Source: Verrucomicrobiota bacterium (GTDB lineage Bacteria; Verrucomicrobiota; Lentisphaeria; JABSQK01; JAJFLO01). From it: 64,000 nucleotides of DNA. Of the stretch, positions 29,318-38,300 are shown piece after piece. The first letter of the stretch is position 1; each line of letters begins with the position of its first letter. The stretch covers positions 1-64,000 of the forward strand of contig JAJFLO010000188.1 of the NCBI GenBank assembly GCA_021772675.1, read 5' to 3'. Made by a program: the position numbers and the translations under genes. A model generated the notes under the pieces. It did not search any database. It saw only the letters and a program-made list of their open reading frames with translations, and was not told the origin of the DNA.

Positions 29318-32300
29318 ATTCAAGAGCTTGCAGAGAAAGAAAAAGCCTGGACCAGAATAAATGAACAATACAACCATACGGAAGAAGTGTTGCAACAGCT
29401 TGGGAATTTTAAAAAGTCACAGTATTCAAATGCTGTGATCGAACTTCAAAAAGTCCAATTTAGAAAATCTGTTTATGCAAAAAATACCATCACAAGACAC
29501 TTTTCTGAAGAAGTGGTAGCATTCGAGAAATTGAGCCACCTTATTTCACTTTTAGGACCCATAAGATTGGGGGAAAAGTCCAAATACCTATATCCTTCCT
29601 CTGGAGGGCTAAATGCCGTTCAAACCTATGTGTATATCAAAGAAAATAGGGTAAAGGGGGTCGAATATGGCATTTACTATTATCATCCGGAAAAAAACAC
29701 TTTGTGCCTTATGACATCCCGCCCCGTGATCGATCGCTCAATATTTTTTGAAGGTGATTATCAACCGTTTAACGATGCTGCTTTTTGTCTGTTTTTTATC
29801 GCCCAGCTCGAAGAAATTGAGCCGATTTACCAGACAGCAAGCCCCTCTTTAGTGACACTAGATGCCGGATATATGGGGCAGCTTTTATTAAGCCGACAAG
29901 AAGATTTCGGATTGGGATTATCCCCTGTAGGAGGCATTGATTTTGACAGAATCAGGAATTGTTTTAAGCTAAATAAGACCCATAAATTCATCCATTGTAT
30001 GTTAGGTGGAGTACTCCCGTCCGGCGACTCGTTTGAATTTGAAAGAACAAGAGGACATCGAGGAATGCTCGGCTACTTGCAAAACTCAAGCAAGGAATTA
30101 ACGGAGCATTACCAGGAATATAGCTACAGCAAATCATTTTCTTCCTTCTTAGATGTTAGCTCACGAGCTGGACATGAGGAGATCATATTCCCCACCGAGG
30201 AAGTCATCAACCGAGTGCATGAAAAGCGTAACTCTCATATAGATGGGCTCAACAGGCAAAGAACCGTCATAGAATTAGAAAAGTGGAATTCTAAAGATGA
30301 GGATTATCAATTGCGTTCGTGCAAGCGAACGTACTTGGAAAAGCCGGTCTCTTTCCATCAATTCAGTAAATTCATATCTCTGTTAAGATGCGAAAATATC
30401 CAAGGCAAGCCATGCTTTCTATATCCATCAATGACAGAAACTTATTCAATCCGATCATATGTCTGGGTTAAAGAGGACGGGGTCAAAGGCATTGCAGAAG
30501 GGCTCTACTATTATCACCCGGTGAAGCATTGTTTAGTGCTCGTCCAAGCGAGACTATCACAAGCATTATTAAAGACATGTTACACGCCATTTAACCGGAA
30601 GCATTATCATGAAGCAAAATTTTGTTTATTTTTGATAGGACGGCTCAGCGCCATGAAACCATTTTTTAAGGACGAAAGCTTGTATTTCGCACTGCTTGAA
30701 GCGGGTTATATGGGACAGCTTTTGATGGATAAGCAAGCAGAATTTGATATGGGAATCTGTCCCATCGGGGCCTTGAGATTTGAAAAAATTCGTCCTGATT
30801 TCCTTTTAGAAGAAGACGATGAACTTCTTCACAGTTTTACCTGCGGGGGCTTTGAGTTAGAAATTCCTGAAGATCGGAAATTTCTTGAAATCGGACGAGG
30901 AAGAGAGTCGATTGTTGAGGACCTTCCAAACCGCGTTTTAGTTGGCAATGGAACAAATGGATTGAAAACGGATATTGCCATTGTGGGGATGAGCGGGAGA
31001 TATCCCGGAGCAGAAAATCTTGAAGATTATTGGGTAATCTTAAAAGAGGGTAAAACCTGTTTTGGAGAGATGCCAATAGATCGGTTGGCTCTTAGCGGAA
31101 ATAGTTATAGGCAAAATCAAGACTCTCAGGAAATGAGCAATTGGGGAAGCTACTTATACGATATCGATTGTTTCGACGCTCTGCTGTTTAATATTTCGCC
31201 TGCGGAAGCGAAAAACATGGATCCGCAAGAGCGCCTCTTTATGGAAGTGGTTTGGGAATGTCTGGAAAATGCAGGTTATACCAGTTCCGAGCTCAACCAG
31301 CAATCAACAAAGGTCGGCGTCTTTGTCGGTGCAATGTGGAGCGACTACCAAAGTCAAGGTTCGGATAGGTGGGAAAAAACTAAAATTGCAACAGCATTAT
31401 CGATTCATTCGGCGATCGCGAATCGAATTTCCTATTTCTTTAATTTTACGGGACCGAGTATTTCTCTGGATACATCATGTTCTTCAGCCATGACCGCCAT
31501 CCATTTTGCCTGTGAGAATATAAAGAAGGGGGATTGCGGTGCCGCCATCGTAGGGGGAGTGAATATTATGTGCCACCCTTACCATCAAGGTTTATTGCAC
31601 GCTTTTGACTTACTTTCCAACGACAGTGAATGCCATCCATTTGGAGCTCAAGCCAATGGATGGGTGGCTGGAGAGGGAGTTGGCGCCATTCTAATTAAAC
31701 CAAGAGACAAGGCCGAACGAGACGGAGACTACATCCATGGAATTATCAAAGGCACAGCAATTGGTCATAGTGGAAAAGCTGTTAGATATGGAGCACCTAA
31801 TGCCAGTCAACAAAAAGATTCAATCTTACAGGCCCTTAGCAATGCCGGTGTTTCAACAAGGTCAATTAGTTATATTGAGGCAGCAGCGCCGGGAGCAAGT
31901 CTGGCTGATGCTTCAGAAATGACAGCTATTACGAAAGTCTTTCAGAATTCTGTCGATGGCGTATCCGATCTTAATATCGGTTCAGTTAAATCAAATATTG
32001 GTCACCTTGAATCAGCCTCTGCGATGTCGCAATTGGCAAAGGTCTTGTTGCAAATGAAGCATCAGCAGATTACACCATCCTTAAACTCCAAGCCTTTAAA
32101 TCCTCTGATTCAAATTGAGGATAATGGAATAAAGATAGTAGATAGGTTGAAATTCTGGAATGGCCGGAGCCAAAAAGACCCTTCGGAAATCGAATCTAAA
32201 GATTATCCACGGAGAGCGTTGATAAATGCCTTTGGAGCTTTCGGATCGGGTGGACATGTTGTTGTTGAAGAATATGCCAACGGCCAATTCGAAGAAAAAA

Positions 32301-35300
32301 GAAAACAAGTATTAATCGTCTTATCAGCCGCAACAGAAGAACAGCTGCTGCTGCAGGCATGTAAGCTTCATAAGTTCCTCGAAACGTCAAATTCTCAAAG
32401 GAGCCGCTTAGCCGACATCGGATACACGCTTCGAGTAGGGCGCAATGAGATGAAGAAAAGGTTAGCTGTTATTGTCGACACTACCTTAGAGCTTCAAGAA
32501 AAACTACAATTATACCTGGACGGTGCAAAAGAGATTTCAGGCTTTTACCGAGGAGGCATCGTTAAAGATAAACTGATCGTGGCAGATCCGACGGAAACGA
32601 ATTTGGCTTATGTCGCACAGAAATGGGTGCTTGGGGCAAAATTTAATTGGGATGCGTTTAAAGACGGAGATGAAAGAAGAATACCTCTTCCTACCTATCC
32701 CTTTGCAAAAGAAAGACATTGGGTTGAAGGGTATTTAGAAAACGGAAATACGGAACAATCGTTATCGATTGTGGCCGACAAATCATTGGCTCCCGCATCT
32801 TGTCTCGCAACAAAAAGAAGCATACTACCTGATCAAGAGTTCCTATTAGAAAAAGCTGAAGACTACCTTAAACGACTCTTTTCCAAAGTATCTGAGATAT
32901 CAATTCCACAGATTAATGTAAAAACATCATTAGAGGAATACGGAATATCTTCAATAATGATAAGAACACTGAATACGAGTCTGGAAAACGATTTTGGAGA
33001 GTTGTCAAAAACATTATTTTTCGAATATCAGACGATCAATCAACTAGCAAGCTACTTTATAAATAATCACCAAGATCAATTAAAGATATTATTGGATTAT
33101 TCAGCACCACCGGAAAACGCTATAGTGAACGACCGTTTCGAAAAGGTTGGATATCCACCAGAAGAAAGAAGAATATCATCCCCTTATTCTTCTAATGGGG
33201 GTAAGGAAACGGCATGTGATATTGCGATTATTGGACTAAATGGAAGATATCCAAAGTCAAAAACAATAGGAGAGTTTTGGGAGAACCTAAAAAACGGCGT
33301 AGACTGCATCACGGAAATCCCGCAAGAAAGATGGGATCATCAACAATTCTTTAATCCGGATAAACACATAGCTGGAAAATCCTATTCAAAATGGGGGGGA
33401 TTTATTGACGATGTCGCAAGGTTTGATCCTCTATTCTTTAATATATCGCCAAAAGAGGCTGAAACTCTTGACCCTCAAGAACGCTTATTTTTAGAAACAG
33501 TTTGGCATACGTTCGAAGATGCCGGATACAGCCGGGTCTCTCTGGAAAGAGCATTTGATAGAAAAGTGGGTATTTTCGTTGGCGTTATGTATGGAGAGTA
33601 CCAACTATTGAGCGATCTAAATCGGAATAATGGCGACTGTTTGTCGATCACTTCGATGTACGGCTCAATCGCTAATAGGATCTCGTATTTTTTCAACTTA
33701 ATTGGACCTAGCATGGCAGTCGACACCATGTGTTCCTCCTCATTGACAGCCCTTCATTTGGCGATTGAAAGCATCAAACGTGGAGAATGTGAGTCAGCAA
33801 TAGCCGGCGGCGTTAATCTATCAATTCATCCGAACAAATATATTCAACTCTCTCAACTCACTATGTCCTCCACTGATGGTCGCTGTCGAAGCTTTGGGGA
33901 AGGCGGTGATGGTTTTGTCCCGGGAGAGGGGGTCGGAGCTATCTTCGTTAAACCGTTAAGTAGAGCTGTAAACGATGGCGACCATATTTATGCTGTAATA
34001 AAGGGGATGTCAATCAACCACGGTGGTAAAACAAACGGATATACTGTTCCGAATCCGAATGCACAAGCAAAATTGATCTCAGACGCACTTGCAAAGGCCA
34101 AGGTCAATCCCGGAACCATCAGTTATATTGAAGCACACGGGACAGGCACATCGCTTGGTGATCCCATCGAAATTACCGGACTGTCAAAGGTGATAAAAGG
34201 TCATAGGGCAGACAAGCAATTCTGTTCTATTGGATCTGTAAAGTCGAATATCGGTCATTTAGAAGCTGCAGCAGGGATTGCTGGACTAACGAAAGTGCTT
34301 TTACAACTTAAACATCAACAACTGGTACCATCACTTCATTCAAAAAAATTAAATGAGAATATCAATTTTGAAAAAAGTCCTTTTCACGTTCAACAAAAAC
34401 TAACGGAATGGAGACGCCCGACAGTCGAAGTTGACGGAGAAACGAAGGAATACCCGAGAATCGCAGGCATTAGTTCCTTCGGCGCAGGGGGAGCCAATGC
34501 TCACGTGATTTTGGAAGAGTATGAGGAGCATCCACCGGTTAAAAATAAGTCATATAAGCCCCATCCGACTTATATTATCATCCTATCGGCAAAGAGTGAA
34601 GAACGCCTCGAAGTCGTAGTGAAAAATCTGTATGACTTTCTCAAAGACCAAATAGTTAATCCTAAATCAGAAACCTTAAATCTAATTAATCTTGCCTACA
34701 CGCTTCAAGTCGGACGTGAAGCGATGGAAGAACGCCTTGGATTTGTTGTAGGGTCGATGCAGGAACTCACAGAGAAACTCAATGGATTTATTGAGAGCGA
34801 GGATAACATTGAAAACCTTTACCGGGATCAGGTCAAGCGTAACAAAAAGAGTTTAGCCGTATTTACCGGCGATGAAGATATGGTCAACGTCATTGATGCC
34901 TGGATCAGTAAGAGAAAATACACGAAAATTTTAGACCTCTGGGTCAAGGGAATCGAAATCGATTGGCACAAACTGTATGACAAGGAAAAACCTGTTAAAA
35001 TAAGCCTTCCGACCTATCCTTTTGCGAGGGAACGCTACTGGCCTCCACCTTCACCCTCAACGACAGCAGAGCAGGATTCATCTCCTGGTACAAGCAAGAC
35101 GCTGCATCCATTGGTACATGAGAATACTTCAACCTTGGAAGCGCAACGCTTTACCTCTACCTTTACAGGCCAGGAATCCTTCTGGGAGGAGCGTGTCGGG
35201 AATGAACACAGAACCTTTCCCGGAACCGGCTATCTTGAAATGGTCCGTGCCGCAGTTGATCACTCCATGGACGCAATGGATAAGGATCGTACAAAAATTC

Positions 35301-38300
35301 GACTTCGGGACGTGATTTGGGGCCAGGCCCTTACGATGAACGGGGATCCAAAGAAGGTGCATATCGGACTTTTCGTTAACCAGGATAATCAGATAACCTA
35401 CGAGATTTGTTCCTCTGCCGATAATGCTAATGAAGGATTTGTGCTGCATAATCAGGGAGTCGTGACATGCCATGACTTAGGTGAGCAGCCAAAACTGGAT
35501 TTACTCGACCTGCGGCAGGAAATAGATCGAAATCGCATCACTTTCCAGCCATGTCCTTCCGCATTCAAGGCCGGGCAAGTTGATCATAGAGCGAGACATC
35601 AAGGCATCGATGAAATATACATGGGAAATGACCAAGTACTTGTTAAACTCTCGGCGCCATCTTCTATTTCCGGAACCCCTGAGCAATTCATCCTGAATCC
35701 TAGTCTGATGGAGTCTGTATTTCAAGCATCTGTCGGACTGATTTTAGGATTCAACGAAACACTGTCTTCCAGCAGTACAAACGATACTTCCTGCGGTATA
35801 AAGACTCGAAAATCGTTCCTTCTTTATGCATTACAAGAGATTGAAATTCTTGGTTCCTGCACCTCTTCGATGTGGGCTTGGATTCGCTACTCAAAAGACA
35901 GGAGGGCGCAAGATCAAATTCAAAAGCTAAATATCGACTTGTGTCATGATACAGGAACAGTTGTTGTGCAAATGAAGGGCTTAGAAATAGGAACGTCTAC
36001 CAATATAACACCTGAAAAAAATATAAATCCACCCGACAGCACTCCTAGGTCCCAATCACAAGAACCCTTTGAGGTGATGACATTTGAAGAAACCTGGCAA
36101 GAGCAGAACTTGGCAAAAACGCCTCCGGTGAAGATAAAAAACCTGGTTTGTTTCCTTTCAGATCCGGAAAATCAACAGGCAGTAATGACAGAAGTGCAAA
36201 AACTCGATCCGCAAACCAAGGTCATTTTTATTACTCAAGGCACCAGCTATCGAAAGTTATCTCAGCAATCGTATAGCATTTGTAGCCAAGACGACAGCAA
36301 CTTTGAGGAGCTCTTTAATCGCATTTGGAAAGATCATGGAGCTGTAGAAGCCTTGTTCTATCTTTGGACGCTTGAGGATCCCGGTTGTATTCAGGATCAT
36401 ACTAGGATTATGTACATTCTGCAGGGTATCTCATTGCTCAAAGCAACCTCTCCAAAACTCTTATTGGTAAGTCCATTTAAAAATACCCTGGATCGTTGTT
36501 ATCTGGAATCTTGGATTGGGTTTGAACGTTCCATTGGACTTGTACTGCCAAATATGTCCGTAGGGGTAATTTTTCAAGAGACAGATAATCAAACCGAAAA
36601 AGTCACAATAATAGATTGGATTCAAATACTCTATACAGAATTTCAAACGTCTAAAGTGCAGAGTGTCTTGTACCAAAAGGGTAAGCGGCATGTATGCCGG
36701 ATCAAGCCAACCATAATAACACAGTCTGGGACAGAGTTGCTAAAATCAGGACAAACCTATCTAATTACAGGGGGTTGTGGAGGCCTCGGCTTGCTCTTTG
36801 CAGAGCATTTTGCAAAAAAACAGCCGATGAATTTGATTCTAACCGGTAGGTCTATCCTTACTCAAGATAAGCAAAACAGAATTAAATTATTAGAAGACTT
36901 AGGTAGCAAGGTCTTCTATCTGCAAGCAGATGTCTGCAATCTAGCTCAGATGAACAAAGGCTTAAAAGGGGCAAAGAAACGATTTGGTAAGATCCACGGG
37001 GTTATTCATGCGGCAGGAATTGAAAGTGGCCAAACAATCCTGGAAAAGGAGATCAAGGATTTCCAGAGAGTTCTCAATCCTAAAATTAAGGGTACCCTGG
37101 TTCTCGACGAAGTTATGTCAAAAGAGCCGTTGGATTTTATCTGTTATTTTTCCTCAAGTTCAGCAATTTTAGGAGATTTCGGTTCTTGCGACTACGCCAT
37201 AGGCAATCGATTCCAAGTGGCATATGCGCAATACCGGAATGATTTACAAGCACAAGGAAAACGTCAGGGAAAAGCGACTGTCATTAACTGGCCACTATGG
37301 AAAGACGGCGGCATGGGATTTAGCAAAGAAGAGGATGCTAAACTTTATCTAAAATCCAGCGGTCAACGTTTTTTAAAGGCAAAAGAAGGTCTGAAAATTT
37401 TTGATCAGATCCTGTCCCAGAACGCGACACAATACCTGGTATTGGTTGGGCAAACTGATCGAATATACCGATTTTTAGGTCTGTCCCTTACCCAATCATC
37501 TAACGTAGACACCGATTTTTTGCCGTCGTTAAATAATGGAAGACGACCAGAATTGAAGGGCCTGAGTGTTGAGCAATGCACCACATTGGACTTGCGAAAG
37601 GCAGTCAGTGACTTACTTAAAATTGAACGAGATAAGTTGGACATTGAAATCAATTTAGCAGATTTTGGATTTGACTCCATTAGATTAGTGGAATTTGCAC
37701 GCCTTCTCACTAAGCATTATGGCATTGAAATCACTCCTTCTTTGTTTTTTAGTCATTCTACTCTGGAACAACTAACTCGGTATTTTGTAACAGAACATGC
37801 AGAATTGATCCAAAACTTCTACTTAGAAAAGATCGTACAAGAATCACCGCCTCCAATACCTTTAGAAAATACCATTACATTGGAGCCAGTTCGCTCTAAG
37901 AAATCCCGATATTCTCGGCACAGAACATCCCAAGGAGATTTAGAGCCTATTGCAATTATCGGAATGAGCGGACGCTTCCCGCGGGCAAACAGTGTTGACG
38001 AACTATGGGAGATTTTGTCATCCGGAAAATGTGCAATTACAAAAATGCCCTGGGATCGATCAAACAATAATGGACATTACGACGGTTCGAAAAATGGGAA
38101 AATTCCAGGTAATTGGGGAGGTTTCTTGCCTGACATGTCCTGTTTTGATCCCCTTTTTTTTGAAATTTCGCCGAAAGAAGCGCAACTCATGGACCCATGC
38201 CAACGATTATTTTTGGAGGAAGCATGGCACGTCTTAGAGGATGCAGGGTATATGGGAGAACGAATTAGGGGATCGTCATGCGGCGTGTACGTTGGCGTTG

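Larger units (their letters stand above)
24132..30890 (+). other. Module 5: doubled thiazole module Cy-Cy-A(Cys) | PCP-PCP-Ox-Ox*
   Basis: Both Cy domains keep the DxxxxDxxS core (DSWIIDGFS and DMMIADFYS), as in tandem-Cy systems such as VibF where the two copies divide condensation and cyclisation. On the next protein come two near-identical PCPs and two nitroreductase/SagB-type oxidase halves. Oxidation of thiazoline to thiazole is the expected outcome. The module is split between A and PCP across a gene boundary. Confidence 0.85.
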
